A stretch of 64,000 nt of DNA, taken from Paraburkholderia megapolitana. GTDB lineage: Bacteria; Pseudomonadota; Gammaproteobacteria; Burkholderiales; Burkholderiaceae. Below are positions 9,512 through 18,966 of the stretch, piece by piece. The notes under the pieces are model-generated. The model ran no database searches. It saw nothing but the letters and a program-made list of their open reading frames with translations, and was not told the DNA's origin. Made by a program: the position numbers and the translations under genes. The stretch spans positions 1,860,001 to 1,924,000 of the forward strand of contig NZ_CP041743.1 of assembly GCF_007556815.1 (NCBI RefSeq). The letters are read 5' to 3'. The stretch's first letter is position 1. Each line of letters starts with the position of its first letter.

Positions 9512-9772
9512 ATGCAAACAGGTCCAGGGATTGCTATGGCATTGACAGGTTGTGTCCACGAGGACGACTGGTCCGTTTCAGGTGAAGCGCGCCGGACAAC
9601 GGGCGGGTTCACGTGTCAGATTCGCGTTCAACATGCGATACCGGGCGGTGAATTCGATCATGCGTTCACGCAAAGTGGTGTCTTCTCGACGGAACACGAA
9701 GCGATGATCGAAGGTTTGCGGGAAGGGATGGTCTGGATCGGATTGAAGCGGGTAAATGCATTTCATCTTTAA
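9512..9772 (+). CDS. Small conserved-type hypothetical protein
   Basis: An 86-residue soluble protein without a recognised domain. The middle (CQIRVQHAIPGGEFDHAFTQ) and end (FSTEHEAMIEGLREGMVWIG) suggest a small alpha/beta fold like the many short stress-locus proteins of Burkholderia. GAAGGAG stands before the ATG at 9512. It follows the alcohol dehydrogenase after 42 bases and may belong to the same transcript. Confidence 0.6.
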   Translation: MQTGPGIAMALTGCVHEDDWSVSGEARRTTGGFTCQIRVQHAIPGGEFDHAFTQSGVFSTEHEAMIEGLREGMVWIGLKRVNAFHL

Positions 9773-10183
9773 CGGGGAAATTATGCACAATGACATTTCC
9801 GATTTAGCAGTGTAAAAATGATCTTCAGGTTGTTTATTTTTTAACTTGTTAGTTCGATCAGATCGATTAAAGCACGGATCTATGGCTGTCGCCGATCGAT
9901 GTCAGTCAATGCTGGCAGGCGATTCCCGCGAAATCCGTGAAGTGAGGAATCGGGCATCAAATCCATGACTTGAATTGAGGGGATTTTCGCTGTTTGCCCC
10001 GAAATTTAAAACTATCGTACGGAATCCAGAAGAATCTATCAGTTTCGACGTAATGGTCTAACCTATAAATATTAAATCCGTTTTTTATATGAGCATCTCC
10101 AGGGATTGGGCGGCCTGCGTGATCAGGAAGTAAGACCGGTCATCACCGATGCTTTGCGGTATTACTTGCCGGAGAGGCAACAA
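9773..10183. other. AT-rich intergenic region before fimbrial operon
   Basis: About 400 bases with clearly lower GC than the flanking genes. It probably carries the promoter of the fimbrial operon that starts at 10184; no operator was identified with confidence. Confidence 0.5.
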
Positions 10184-10708
10184 ATGAACAAGCAATTTCT
10201 GTCACCCGTCTTTGCCGTGGTTCTGGCATTCGGAGCGGGCGCACCGTTAGCAAACGCCGCGACATACAGCAATGGCACAGCGACGGCGACATTCAACGTC
10301 ACGCTCACGCTCCAGGCCAACTGCACCATCGCAGCGACGCCGCTGAACTTCGGCACAAGCGGCGTGCTGACCACTGCTCTCAACCAGCAAACGTCGGTCG
10401 CGGTAACCTGCACCAATACCACGCCGTATAACGTCGGGCTCGATGCCGGCACGGTTGCCGGTTCGAGCATCGCAAGCAGGCTGATGGCTGGCACCGCAAC
10501 GGGCAACACTGGTACGACGGTCGGCTTCCAGCTTTATCAGGACGCGGGCAGAGCGACCGTTTGGGGCAATACGCAGGGCACCAATACCGTCGCGGGCACC
10601 GGTACCGGGTCGGCGCAGTCGATTACGGTCTACGGCCAGGTGCCGGCGCAAGCCACGCCGAAGCCTGACACGTACCAGACAACTGTCACCGCGACGGTCT
10701 ACTTCTGA
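10184..10708 (+). CDS. Spore coat U domain fimbrial major subunit (Csu type)
   Basis: A 174-residue secreted pilin. A signal peptide (about residues 1-26, ending PLANA) is followed by one spore coat protein U domain, with the paired cysteines in ANCTIAATPLNFGT and TCTNTTPYNVGLD and the terminal strand YQTTVTATVYF. The last strands of such subunits pack into the neighbouring subunit by donor-strand exchange. GGAGAGG lies before the ATG at 10184. First of four genes arranged as in the Acinetobacter csu operon: pilin, chaperone, usher, tip adhesin. Confidence 0.85.
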   Translation: MNKQFLSPVFAVVLAFGAGAPLANAATYSNGTATATFNVTLTLQANCTIAATPLNFGTSGVLTTALNQQTSVAVTCTNTTPYNVGLDAGTVAGSSIASRLMAGTATGNTGTTVGFQLYQDAGRATVWGNTQGTNTVAGTGTGSAQSITVYGQVPAQATPKPDTYQTTVTATVYF

Positions 10709-10723
10709 CGGCCCGCCGCGACC

Positions 10724-11470
10724 ATGATCAGGTTCCGTCGTTGTCTGCTTCCGCTGCTGGTTGCCGCCGGTCTGTTGTTATCCGTGTGGCCGCTGGCAGC
10801 ACCTGCCGCAACACTGCAGATCTCGCCGGTGATGGTCGACATGCAGGCGGAGGAGAGTGCATCTGGCGTCACGTTGCGCAACCCGGGTGACAGCCTGCTC
10901 TACGGACAGGTGCGGGTGTTCCGCTGGGACCAGGTCAATGGCGAGGACACGTTGACACCAACCCAGGACCTGATCGCGAGCCCGCCCCTGATCCAGATCG
11001 CGGCGCAGAACGACCAGCTGGTCCGGCTCGTGCGGGTTACGCCTGGCGCTGTCGCCACTGAACAGAGCTTTCGCATCCTGATTGATGAACTGCCGCAGCC
11101 CAACGCGGCGCCGACGAACGGCGTAACGATCCGGCTGCGCTATTCCGTGCCGGTCTTCATCGAACCCGCCAGCGCGGCAGGTCAGCCCAGTCTCTCCTGG
11201 CGTCTCGTGCGAACCGGTCAGGGATGGGTGATGCACGTCGCGAACACCGGCACGAAACGCGCGCAGATCGCTGCGGTCCAGCTGGTGAGTGGCACCGGTA
11301 GCGCTTATGTGATCAACAAGGGACTGCTCGGCTATGCGCTTGCAGGACGCGCGGGCCAGTGGCAGGTGCTGCTGCCGCCCAATGCAGACCTGGGGGGCAC
11401 CGTAAGGGTCCGGGCGTCAGTCAATTCGCTGCCGGTCGAAGCCGTCGTGACGGTGGAACACCCGGGCTAA
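10724..11470 (+). CDS. Fimbrial periplasmic chaperone (CsuC-like)
   Basis: A 248-residue protein with signal peptide (LLVAAGLLLSVWPLAAPAA) and the two-domain PapD-type fold: TLQISPVMVDMQAEESASGVTLRNPG at the start of domain 1, FRILIDELP and the chaperone strand IRLRYSVPVFIEP. It binds unfolded pilins in the periplasm and hands them to the usher. Length and motifs fit the archaic (sigma/Csu) branch. It starts 16 bases after the pilin gene. Confidence 0.9.
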   Translation: MIRFRRCLLPLLVAAGLLLSVWPLAAPAATLQISPVMVDMQAEESASGVTLRNPGDSLLYGQVRVFRWDQVNGEDTLTPTQDLIASPPLIQIAAQNDQLVRLVRVTPGAVATEQSFRILIDELPQPNAAPTNGVTIRLRYSVPVFIEPASAAGQPSLSWRLVRTGQGWVMHVANTGTKRAQIAAVQLVSGTGSAYVINKGLLGYALAGRAGQWQVLLPPNADLGGTVRVRASVNSLPVEAVVTVEHPG

Positions 11471-11565
11471 CCGCGCGCATTGCTTACTACTCATGTACTG
11501 CCCGGAGCCGACACCGTGCGCCAATGTCCGATCAATGCAACAAGATGCGACTGCAGGGACCCCAG

Positions 11566-13896
11566 ATGCGCCGCCTTCGTGCAGCGCTCGCCGCGGTGTG
11601 CCTCGTCGCAGTGGGGTGTACACGGGTTTATGGACAATCGTCCCTGCTGATGGTGGATGCCAGTACGAGCATGCCGAATGAGGTAGTACTCGAAGTCGAA
11701 ATCAACGGGCAACGCACTTCACTGCTCGCGCGTTTTCGTGAGCTTGACGGTCACCTTGCCGCGACGGGCAAGGACCTGAGCGATATCGGCCTGACCACCG
11801 ACCGTCTTGGCATTGCAGACGCGGCGCAAGTGCAGCTCGATGCGATTCCAGGCTTGCAGTACACCTATGATGTTGCGCGCCAGGCCGTCGACCTGCGCAT
11901 TCCCGACACCATGCGCAAACCCTATACGTTCGACAGCCGCTCATTGCCGAAAATACCTCCTGCGACTGCGTCGAGCGGACTGGTAATCAACTATGACGCC
12001 TTCGCGCAGAGCAACGCCGGAGAGGACCTTGCGCTGTATTCTGAAGAGCGTTACTTCAACCCTCTGGGTGTGTTCAGGAATACGGGCATCGCCTACCTGT
12101 ACCGTAACGACCAGCGCTATACACGCTACGACACGTCGTGGAGCTGGTCCAACCCCGCCACTCTCGGCACGACGCAGATCGGCGACACTATTTCGTCGTC
12201 ACTCGCGTGGTCGCGTTCGATCCGCATTGGCGGATTCCAGTGGCGCAGCAATTTCGCGTTGCGCCCGGACCTGGTCACCTTTCCCGTCCCCGCGCTTGCA
12301 GGGACGGCGGTCGTGCCGTCGGCGGTCGATCTGTATATCAACAATGTCCGGCAATTTAGCGGCAACGTGCCGAGTGGTCCGTTCGTCGTCAGTGACGTGC
12401 CCGGCATTACCGGTGCCGGACAGGCTACCGTCATCACGCGCGACGCGCTTGGACGCACCGTCGTCACGTCCGTGCCGCTCTATGTCGACACGCGTCTGCT
12501 GACGCCAGGACTTTCGAGCTATTCGTTCGAAGCCGGTTTTCTGCGACGCAACTACAGTCTCGATTCGTTCGATTACGACCCGCGGCCAGCGATGAGCGGA
12601 TCAGTTCGCCGGGGAGTCAGTGACTCGCTGACCGTCGAAGCTCACGCGGAAGCCACCGGTGGTCTCTACAACGCCGGCGCCGGCGCGCTCGTGCGGCTTG
12701 GCATGGCAGGCGTCGTCAACGGTTCGCTCTCGGCGAGCGCGGGGCGCCTGGCCGGCACCCAGACGAGTCTCGGCTACCAGCTGGTCACCCCGCACTTTTC
12801 CGTTAGCGCTCAGACCATCCGGGCGTTCGGCAACTATGGCGATCTTGCCGCGCGCGACGGCACACCGGTACCGAGCGCGACCGACCAGGTCACGCTCGCC
12901 CTGCCGTTCCTGCGCCACCAGACATTCTCCGTGAGCTACATTGGCTTCAGGCTACCGCAGGGGCCGAGCTCGAAAATCGGCTCAGTGTCGTACACGCTGA
13001 ATTTCGGCAATCTGGCGACACTCAATGTCAGTGCCTACAAGGACTTCCACGAGCGCGACTCAAGCGGCGTGTTCCTGAGCGTGAGCTTCGGCTTTGGTCA
13101 CAACACATCGGTCAACGCCTCGGTCGGCCGACAGAATGGTCAATCGAACTACGACGTCAATGCGATCCGTCCGCCCGACTACGACGGCGGCTGGGGCTGG
13201 GGCGTGCAGGCGGGCGGTACGGGGCCGGTGGCATACCGTCAGGCGCAGGTGCAATATCTCGGCCGATATGGCGAGGTGACCGCGATCGGTCAGGACGTAG
13301 CGGGCCACTCGAGCATGTCGCTGGACGTGAGCGGCGCGCTCGTGCTGATGGATGGAAGTGCCGAGCTGTCGCGCCGTATCGACGATGGTTTTGCGCTGGT
13401 GTCGACCGATCGCGTCGCTGGTATCCCGGTGCTCCACGAAAACCGGTTGATCGGCACGACCGATGGTTCCGGCCACCTGCTGGTACCGGATCTGAATGCT
13501 TACCAGAACAACCAGGTCAGCATCGACAGCATGAAGCTGCCGGCCGATGCGCGGATCGCCAGCACCTCGATCGATCTCGTGCCGCAGGCGCAATCGGGTG
13601 TGCTCGCCCATTTCGGGGTGACGCGTTACAGCGCGGCATCGGTGATACTCGATGGTCCGGACGGTAAGGTCCTGGCAGCCGGCACGTCCGTGCGTCATGT
13701 GGAAAGCGGCAAGGAAACCATCGTCGGCTACGACGGACTGACCTTCATCGAGAGCCTTCAGCGCGACAACCATCTCGTGGTCAACAGCAGCACGCTGCAT
13801 TGCACGGTGGAATTTGCGTATGTCCGTCCCGTCAACGGCACGCTGCCGACAATCGGGCCGCTGACATGCCATCCCGAGCCTGGAGGCCAGCCATGA
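11566..13896 (+). CDS. Fimbrial outer-membrane usher (CsuD-like)
   Basis: A 776-residue FimD/PapC-family usher. A signal peptide (MRRLRAALAAVCLVAVGCTRVYGQ) leads to the N-terminal chaperone-binding domain (LEVEINGQ), a 24-strand barrel with plug (VDLYINNVRQFSGNVPSGPFVVSDVP at about residues 248-273), and C-terminal domains. It forms the pore through which subunits are assembled. The frame is open from 11359, but the ATG at 11566 gives a proper signal peptide and has AGGGA upstream. It ends by overlapping the adhesin start (ATGA). Confidence 0.88.
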   Translation: MRRLRAALAAVCLVAVGCTRVYGQSSLLMVDASTSMPNEVVLEVEINGQRTSLLARFRELDGHLAATGKDLSDIGLTTDRLGIADAAQVQLDAIPGLQYTYDVARQAVDLRIPDTMRKPYTFDSRSLPKIPPATASSGLVINYDAFAQSNAGEDLALYSEERYFNPLGVFRNTGIAYLYRNDQRYTRYDTSWSWSNPATLGTTQIGDTISSSLAWSRSIRIGGFQWRSNFALRPDLVTFPVPALAGTAVVPSAVDLYINNVRQFSGNVPSGPFVVSDVPGITGAGQATVITRDALGRTVVTSVPLYVDTRLLTPGLSSYSFEAGFLRRNYSLDSFDYDPRPAMSGSVRRGVSDSLTVEAHAEATGGLYNAGAGALVRLGMAGVVNGSLSASAGRLAGTQTSLGYQLVTPHFSVSAQTIRAFGNYGDLAARDGTPVPSATDQVTLALPFLRHQTFSVSYIGFRLPQGPSSKIGSVSYTLNFGNLATLNVSAYKDFHERDSSGVFLSVSFGFGHNTSVNASVGRQNGQSNYDVNAIRPPDYDGGWGWGVQAGGTGPVAYRQAQVQYLGRYGEVTAIGQDVAGHSSMSLDVSGALVLMDGSAELSRRIDDGFALVSTDRVAGIPVLHENRLIGTTDGSGHLLVPDLNAYQNNQVSIDSMKLPADARIASTSIDLVPQAQSGVLAHFGVTRYSAASVILDGPDGKVLAAGTSVRHVESGKETIVGYDGLTFIESLQRDNHLVVNSSTLHCTVEFAYVRPVNGTLPTIGPLTCHPEPGGQP

Positions 13897-14855
13897 GACG
13901 GATGGTGTTCACGCTGCTGCTTCTTGCCGTGATGCTCGGCGTGTCCGGCCGGGTGAGTGCGCAGACGTGCTCGGCCACCGCTTCGTCGGTCAATTTCGGC
14001 TCGGTTAGTCCAATCAGTCGCAGCGCGGTCAGCGCGACCGGCACGGTCAGTGTGACCTGCACCTGGCCCGTGATCACGCTTACACCCTACGTGCAGGTGT
14101 GCCTGAATCTGGGCGGCACCAGCCCGCGCAGCCTCGTGAACGGCACGAACCAGATGCAGTACGACCTGTATCAGGACTCGGCCCATTCACTCGCGTGGGG
14201 CTCGATCTACTACGGCACTACACCGATTCCGCTCACGCTCACCAAACCCGCGCTCGGCACCAGCGCCACCCAGTCGGTCACCATCTATGGCCAGATCGCC
14301 AGTAACCAGCCCACCGTGCCGACTGTCGGCAACAGCAGCACGATCTACACACAGACATTCGGGGGCACTTCGACATCGATCAACTACGGCTTTTATCTGC
14401 TTGGAGCGCCGAGTTGTACATCGCTCACTAGCGCCGGGGGTAGTTTCCCGTTCAGCGTGTCGGCCACCGTCGTCAACAACTGCAACATCACTGCGACGAA
14501 TATCAGCTTTGCTGCTTCGAGCGTGCTGAACTCCGCGCTGAGTGCGACGGGCTCGATCACCGCGCAATGCACAAACAGCGACGCTTATCGCATTGCGTTG
14601 AACGGCGGCATCAGTGGCAACGTGGTCGCGCGTACGATGCAGCGCTCGGGTGGCGGAGGGGCGGTGAATTATCAGCTGTATACCGATGCAGCTCACACCA
14701 CCACATGGGGCGACGGTACAGCTGGCACCACGATGGTCACCGCGACCGGTTCCGGTAACCAGCAGGTGATCAGCGTTTATGGCGTTGTTCCGCCGCAGAC
14801 CACGCCGGCGCCGGGCAGCTATAGCGACACCATCACTGCGACGATCAGTTTCTGA
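13893..14855 (+). CDS. Two-domain spore coat U tip adhesin (CsuE-like)
   Basis: A 320-residue secreted protein with signal peptide (MRRMVFTLLLLAVMLGVSGRVSAQ) and two spore coat U domains: CSATASSVNFGSVSP from residue 26 and NCNITATNISFAASSVLNS from about 197. The second closely resembles the major pilin and ends with the same type of terminal strand (DTITATISF). In Csu pili the two-domain subunit sits at the tip and binds hydrophobic surfaces. Its start overlaps the usher stop by four bases. Confidence 0.85.
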   Translation: MRRMVFTLLLLAVMLGVSGRVSAQTCSATASSVNFGSVSPISRSAVSATGTVSVTCTWPVITLTPYVQVCLNLGGTSPRSLVNGTNQMQYDLYQDSAHSLAWGSIYYGTTPIPLTLTKPALGTSATQSVTIYGQIASNQPTVPTVGNSSTIYTQTFGGTSTSINYGFYLLGAPSCTSLTSAGGSFPFSVSATVVNNCNITATNISFAASSVLNSALSATGSITAQCTNSDAYRIALNGGISGNVVARTMQRSGGGGAVNYQLYTDAAHTTTWGDGTAGTTMVTATGSGNQQVISVYGVVPPQTTPAPGSYSDTITATISF

Positions 14856-14886
14856 CCTGGTGGTGTTGACTTACCTGTATCACCGG

Positions 14887-15177
14887 TCAGAACATCACCG
14901 TCCAGATGGCGCGCTGCGCAGTGCGATCGGCAGGCAGCAAGGGGGCGGTGGGCTCCGTAGATCTGCTCGGCGCAAGCGCCACGCTATAAGGCGTGCCGTG
15001 TAGACACGAGACCCCGGGCGTCCCTGTGGTAGCCGAATTGACTGCGGACTGGATCACGCAGCTCTCCTGGATGATCAGGCTGACCTGGATAGGGGCCTGT
15101 CCTGCGGGAGATCCGTGCGACGTGGATGTGCCTAGCAGGAGAGCCGCTACTCCAAGAATCTGAATGTTGCGCAACAT
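14887..15177 (-). CDS. Short secreted protein resembling half a spore coat U domain
   Basis: A 96-residue protein with signal peptide (MLRNIQILGVAALLLGTSTSHG). The rest, with IQVSLIIQESCVIQSAV, GVSCLHGTPYSVAL and a final IWTVMF strand, follows the two-cysteine and terminal-strand pattern of spore coat U pilins but is much shorter. It points towards the fimbrial operon, tail to tail with the adhesin gene. It may be an accessory fimbrial subunit or a decaying one. No clear ribosome binding site was seen; a GTG at 15186 is an alternative start. Confidence 0.5.
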   Translation of the reverse strand: MLRNIQILGVAALLLGTSTSHGSPAGQAPIQVSLIIQESCVIQSAVNSATTGTPGVSCLHGTPYSVALAPSRSTEPTAPLLPADRTAQRAIWTVMF

Positions 15178-15186
15178 ATAGAGCAC

Positions 15187-15556
15187 TTTTGCTGCCGTCT
15201 GGTTTGTCGCGCTTCCGGATACTCAGTGGGCATCCGGTGCGATACCTCGATATCGGCCGCGTGTGGAAAAACCTGAGCGAACGGTAGGCTGTGAATTCTG
15301 AGTCCATCGCGTGACGCCTGTCCAGGCGGTCCACCGGACGGGCTGGGCCTGCACACGTTGTGCATCACGCGCAACACGACGTACCTATCCGGGGCACCGA
15401 TTCTTCTGACTGGCGTGAGGCAGTAACAGGGTACCTAAGCGCGCGCCTTGTTCATCCCCTACATGCCCAAACGTCCGGCATCGGACAGACCTCGAACGGG
15501 AACGCAGTCATAGCTGCAGCACCGGGCTGAGCTCCCTTGCAGCGGTCCGACCTTTT
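15187..15556. other. Intergenic, no gene recognised
   Basis: No coding frame with support. It forms the space between the short secreted protein (minus strand) and the cyd promoter (plus strand). Confidence 0.4.
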
Positions 15557-15939
15557 GCCAATGCGCGGGAGCTTGATCGATATCAAAAATCGATCGCAGT
15601 GGATGGTTAAGGTGACTTTCATCCAGGGCGTGTCGCGTATCGCCGGCGTCTCGCTGTGGACTCATCTGATAGCGGTACAGGAAAACTGATGCTTATCGTC
15701 GACGAGCGACGGCCGGGACACAGACAAGAGGGAAGCCGCATTCATCTTCTGTTGCGGCGACGGTGTCTCGCACGCGATCTGGCCGTGGCACTCGCAGTGA
15801 AGTTTGCGTTGCTCGGCGCGCTATATATGGTTTTTTTCTCAAACACACAGAGCGTTGAACCACGCGTCGTTTCTGCCGCCGTTGCGCACATTGTGGCCGG
15901 CGATCCCCGACCGTCCGCGGAGACCCATGATGATCGATA
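15557..15939 (+). repeat. cyd promoter-cydP segment, copy 1 (functional)
   Basis: A 383-base segment covering the FNR box, leader, cydP and the first codons of cydA. A diverged inverted copy lies at 35240-35621, before the phosphoketolase gene. Here the T-run at 15831-15837 has seven T and the cydP frame is open; the other copy has six. Confidence 0.85.
15573..15586. promoter_or_regulatory. FNR/ANR-type box of the cyd operon
   Basis: TTGATCGATATCAA matches the FNR consensus in all ten arm positions. It lies 102 bases before cydP. The bd oxidase is a classic target of low-oxygen regulators. Confidence 0.82.
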
Positions 15940-15940
15940 A
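15689..15940 (+). CDS. cydP: Cytochrome bd oxidase small subunit-type protein CydP
   Basis: An 83-residue protein with one membrane helix ([21 protein letters not shown], about residues 30-50) after an Arg-rich start, then a short tail [12 protein letters not shown]. This matches the CydP family found directly before cydAB in Beta- and Gammaproteobacteria, thought to be a small accessory subunit of the oxidase. AGGAAA precedes the ATG at 15689. It overlaps the cydA start by 14 bases. A frameshifted relative lies at 35238-35489. Confidence 0.8.
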   Translation: MLIVDERRPGHRQEGSRIHLLLRRRCLARDLAVALAVKFALLGALYMVFFSNTQSVEPRVVSAAVAHIVAGDPRPSAETHDDR

Positions 15941-17531
15941 CACCGTCGTCGAACTGTCCCGCCTGCAGTTTGGCATTACGGCGCTCTATCACTTTCTTTT
16001 CGTACCGCTCACGCTGGGTCTGTCGTGGATCCTCGTCATTATGGAGTCGGTATATGTGATGACCGGCAAGCCCGTCTACCGGGACATGACGCACTTCTGG
16101 GGCAAGCTGTTTGGCATCAACTTTGCGATGGGTGTCACGACCGGTCTTACGCTTGAATTCCAGTTCGGTACTAACTGGGCCTACTACTCGCACTATGTCG
16201 GCGATATCTTCGGTGTTCCGCTTGCGATCGAGGGCCTGATGGCATTCTTTCTCGAATCCACGTTCGTCGGGCTGTTCTTCTTCGGCTGGCGACGCCTGTC
16301 GAAGGTCCAGCATCTCGGAGTGACGTTCCTCGTGGCACTCGGTTCCAATCTGTCAGCGTTGTGGATTCTCGTGGCAAACGGCTGGATGAACAATCCGGTC
16401 GGCGGTCACTTCAACTATCGAACGATGCGTATGGAGCTCACGGACCTTTCCGTGGTGGTGTTCAACCCGGCCGCGCAGGTGAAGTTCGTGCATACCGTCT
16501 CTGCCGGATACGTCACCGCTTCGATGTTCGTGCTGGGTATCTCCGCGTGGTATCTGCTTCGACGTCGTCATACCGCAATCGCGTTGCGGTCGTTCGCGAT
16601 TGCATCGGCTTTCGGGCTCGCTTCAGTACTGTCGGTGATTGTGCTCGGAGACGAATCGGGTTACACGACCGGGCAGGTCCAGAAGGTCAAGCTCGCTGCG
16701 ATCGAGGCGGAGTGGGACACGGTCCCCGCTCCGGCAGCCTTCACGCTGTTCGGGCTGCCCGACCAGACCAAAGAGCACACCGATCTTGCCGTGCGGGTGC
16801 CGTGGGTGCTTGGCCTGATTGCGACCCGCTCGGTCGATACGCCGATCGAAGGTCTGAGGCAGCTCAAGACAGAAAACGCCGACAAGGTCCGTAGCGGAAT
16901 GATCGCCTACGGAGCGCTGCAGCAACTGCGTGCAGGCAATGAGTCTGCGTCCGTCGCCGCGCAGTTTGCCGCACACGGTGACGACCTGGGCTATGGGTTG
17001 CTGCTCAAGCGCTATACGTCGAAAGTACTCGATGCCTCTGCAGCGCAGATCGACTCCGCTGCCGCCGATACGATTCCCCGCGTTGCACTGCTCTTCTGGT
17101 CGTTTCGCGGGATGGTTGGTCTGGGCATGCTACTACTCGCCACATTCTCGTTTGCCGTGTGGCTGTGTGCAAGGCGCCTCATGCTACTGGGCCGGTATCG
17201 CTGGTTCCTGCGTTGGTCGGTACTGGCGATTCCACTGCCCTGGGTCGCGGCCGAGCTGGGCTGGATCGTGGCGGAGTGCGGGCGACAACCGTGGACCATC
17301 GCCGGCGTTCTGCCCACACAACTTTCGGCATCGACCCTGCATGTGAGCGATCTCGTCTTCAGCCTCGCGAGCTTCCTGCTGTTCTATACGGTGCTGTTCG
17401 TCATCGAGATGTTCCTGATGATCAAGTATGTGCGGCTTGGGCCGCCGGATCACGATGAGCAGGAGCGTGCGCAGTCCGCGCTGGATCGGGGCGGCGAGCG
17501 TACCGAAACGCTTGAAAGGGGACTGATGTGA
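15927..17531 (+). CDS. cydA: Cytochrome bd ubiquinol oxidase subunit I
   Basis: A 534-residue membrane protein that oxidises ubiquinol and reduces oxygen at haems b558, b595 and d. It begins with the conserved SRLQFGITALYHFLFVPLT (haem ligand His) and has GRQPWTIAGVLPT near the end. The long Q-loop is present (GYTTGQVQKVKLAAIEAEWDT onward), so it is of the E. coli long-loop type and not the short-loop cyanide-insensitive type. The bd oxidase has high oxygen affinity. ATG at 15927 or 15930 are both possible; GGAG lies 4 or 7 bases before. It overlaps cydB by four bases. Confidence 0.97.
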   Translation: MMIDNTVVELSRLQFGITALYHFLFVPLTLGLSWILVIMESVYVMTGKPVYRDMTHFWGKLFGINFAMGVTTGLTLEFQFGTNWAYYSHYVGDIFGVPLAIEGLMAFFLESTFVGLFFFGWRRLSKVQHLGVTFLVALGSNLSALWILVANGWMNNPVGGHFNYRTMRMELTDLSVVVFNPAAQVKFVHTVSAGYVTASMFVLGISAWYLLRRRHTAIALRSFAIASAFGLASVLSVIVLGDESGYTTGQVQKVKLAAIEAEWDTVPAPAAFTLFGLPDQTKEHTDLAVRVPWVLGLIATRSVDTPIEGLRQLKTENADKVRSGMIAYGALQQLRAGNESASVAAQFAAHGDDLGYGLLLKRYTSKVLDASAAQIDSAAADTIPRVALLFWSFRGMVGLGMLLLATFSFAVWLCARRLMLLGRYRWFLRWSVLAIPLPWVAAELGWIVAECGRQPWTIAGVLPTQLSASTLHVSDLVFSLASFLLFYTVLFVIEMFLMIKYVRLGPPDHDEQERAQSALDRGGERTETLERGLM

Positions 17532-18631
17532 TCGACTACGACGTGCTCAAGGTGGTCTGGTGGGCGCTCATTGGGGTGCTGCTGATTGGCTTTGCGTTGA
17601 CCGACGGCTTCGACATGGGGGCCGGTATGTTGCTGCCGTTCATCGCGCGTACCGACATCGAGCGACGAGTCGTCGTTAATTCGGTGGGCGCGACCTGGGA
17701 AGGTAACCAGGTCTGGCTGGTCACCGCCGGTGCGGCAATCTTTGCCGCGTGGCCGATGGTATATGCGACGGCGTTCTCCGGTTTCTACATCGCGTTGCTG
17801 CTGGTGCTGTTCAGCCTGTTCTTCCGTCCCGTCGGATTTGACTATCGAAGCAAGGTGCAGGACCAGCGCTGGCGTTCAACGTGGGACTGGGCACTGTTTG
17901 TGGGGAGCGCAGTACCGGCGCTCGTATTCGGTGTAGCGTTCGGCAATCTCCTCGAAGGCGTGCCGTTTCAATTCGACGCGGACATGCGTCTCGCGTACGG
18001 CGGATCGTTCTGGGCGTTGCTCAATCCGTTTGCGCTGCTTTGCGGGCTCGTGAGTGTCGCAATGCTGGTCATGCACGGCGCAGCGTTCCTCCGGCTGAAG
18101 GCGTCGGGGGTCATCGTCGCGCGGGCTGCTTACGTCAACGTCGGGGCGGGTATAGCGACGTTTGCGCTCTTTGTTATTGCCGGTGCGTTGATTGTCACGG
18201 TGGTGCCGGGTTACCAGCTATCGGGCAACGGCAGCGTCACGACAGCAAAGGGTTTATGGGTGAGTAACTACGGGTTCGACGTCTGGTTTTCCCTTGCTCC
18301 GGCATTGGGGCTTACGGGGGCGCTGGCGTCGGCTCTATGCGCGCATCGCAACCATCCGGTGGGCGCGTTTGCGGCGAGTAGCGTGAGCGTCGCAGGCGTC
18401 ATCCTGACCGCGGGCGTGTCGATGTTCCCGTTCGTTGTGCCATCGTCGACGGTGCCGCTCCAGAGCCTGACGATGTGGAACGCGACGTCAAGCCGGTTGA
18501 CGCTGCAGATCATGCTGGTGGCCGTCGCGGTGTGCTTGCCGATTGTCCTGCTCTATACCGCATGGGCCTATCGCGTGATGTTCGGACGTGTGACGGCGGA
18601 ATCGGTCGAACAGGATCACGCATCGTATTGA
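17528..18631 (+). CDS. cydB: Cytochrome bd ubiquinol oxidase subunit II
   Basis: A 367-residue membrane protein with eight or more helices. It has the family start YDVLKVVWWALIGVLLIGFALTDGFDMG and the motif TWEGNQVWL. It stabilises the haem groups bound by CydA. Length is near the E. coli protein. It is translationally coupled to cydA by the GTGA overlap (GTG start at 17528) and is followed after 19 bases by cydX. Confidence 0.96.
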   Translation: MIDYDVLKVVWWALIGVLLIGFALTDGFDMGAGMLLPFIARTDIERRVVVNSVGATWEGNQVWLVTAGAAIFAAWPMVYATAFSGFYIALLLVLFSLFFRPVGFDYRSKVQDQRWRSTWDWALFVGSAVPALVFGVAFGNLLEGVPFQFDADMRLAYGGSFWALLNPFALLCGLVSVAMLVMHGAAFLRLKASGVIVARAAYVNVGAGIATFALFVIAGALIVTVVPGYQLSGNGSVTTAKGLWVSNYGFDVWFSLAPALGLTGALASALCAHRNHPVGAFAASSVSVAGVILTAGVSMFPFVVPSSTVPLQSLTMWNATSSRLTLQIMLVAVAVCLPIVLLYTAWAYRVMFGRVTAESVEQDHASY

Positions 18632-18650
18632 CTTCAGGGGGGGCTCGATC

Positions 18651-18755
18651 ATGTGGTACTTCGCATGGATTCTCGGTATTGGTTTTGCTGTGGCAGTCGG
18701 AGTGATCAACGCGATGTGGCTGGAAGCAAATTCGGACTTCACCGTCGAGTCTTGA
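18651..18755 (+). CDS. cydX: Cytochrome bd oxidase small subunit CydX
   Basis: A 34-residue protein consisting of one membrane helix, beginning MWYFAWILGIGFAVAVGV and followed by INAMWLEA. This is the CydX/YbgT signature (WYFAWILG, then NAMWLE). CydX binds CydA and is needed for a stable and active oxidase. It is too short for usual gene finding. A G-rich ribosome binding site lies just upstream. It completes the cydP-A-B-X operon. Confidence 0.93.
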   Translation: MWYFAWILGIGFAVAVGVINAMWLEANSDFTVES

Positions 18756-18966
18756 TGTCGCGACCGCCTTCCGGCGTGTTCGCGCGTGCGGTAGAGAGCG
18801 ACTGACCGTTGTTGTGAGCCGCAGCAATTTTCTGCCGTCATCTCGATAGGGCCAGCGCAGGGCATCTGATCCGCCCGAAAACCGGCTCGGCTCATATATC
18901 TTGTGCATGGGCTAACTGGAGCGCAACCGCTCCGGGTTCACGTCGCCGATACCGAAGGTAGTCCGC

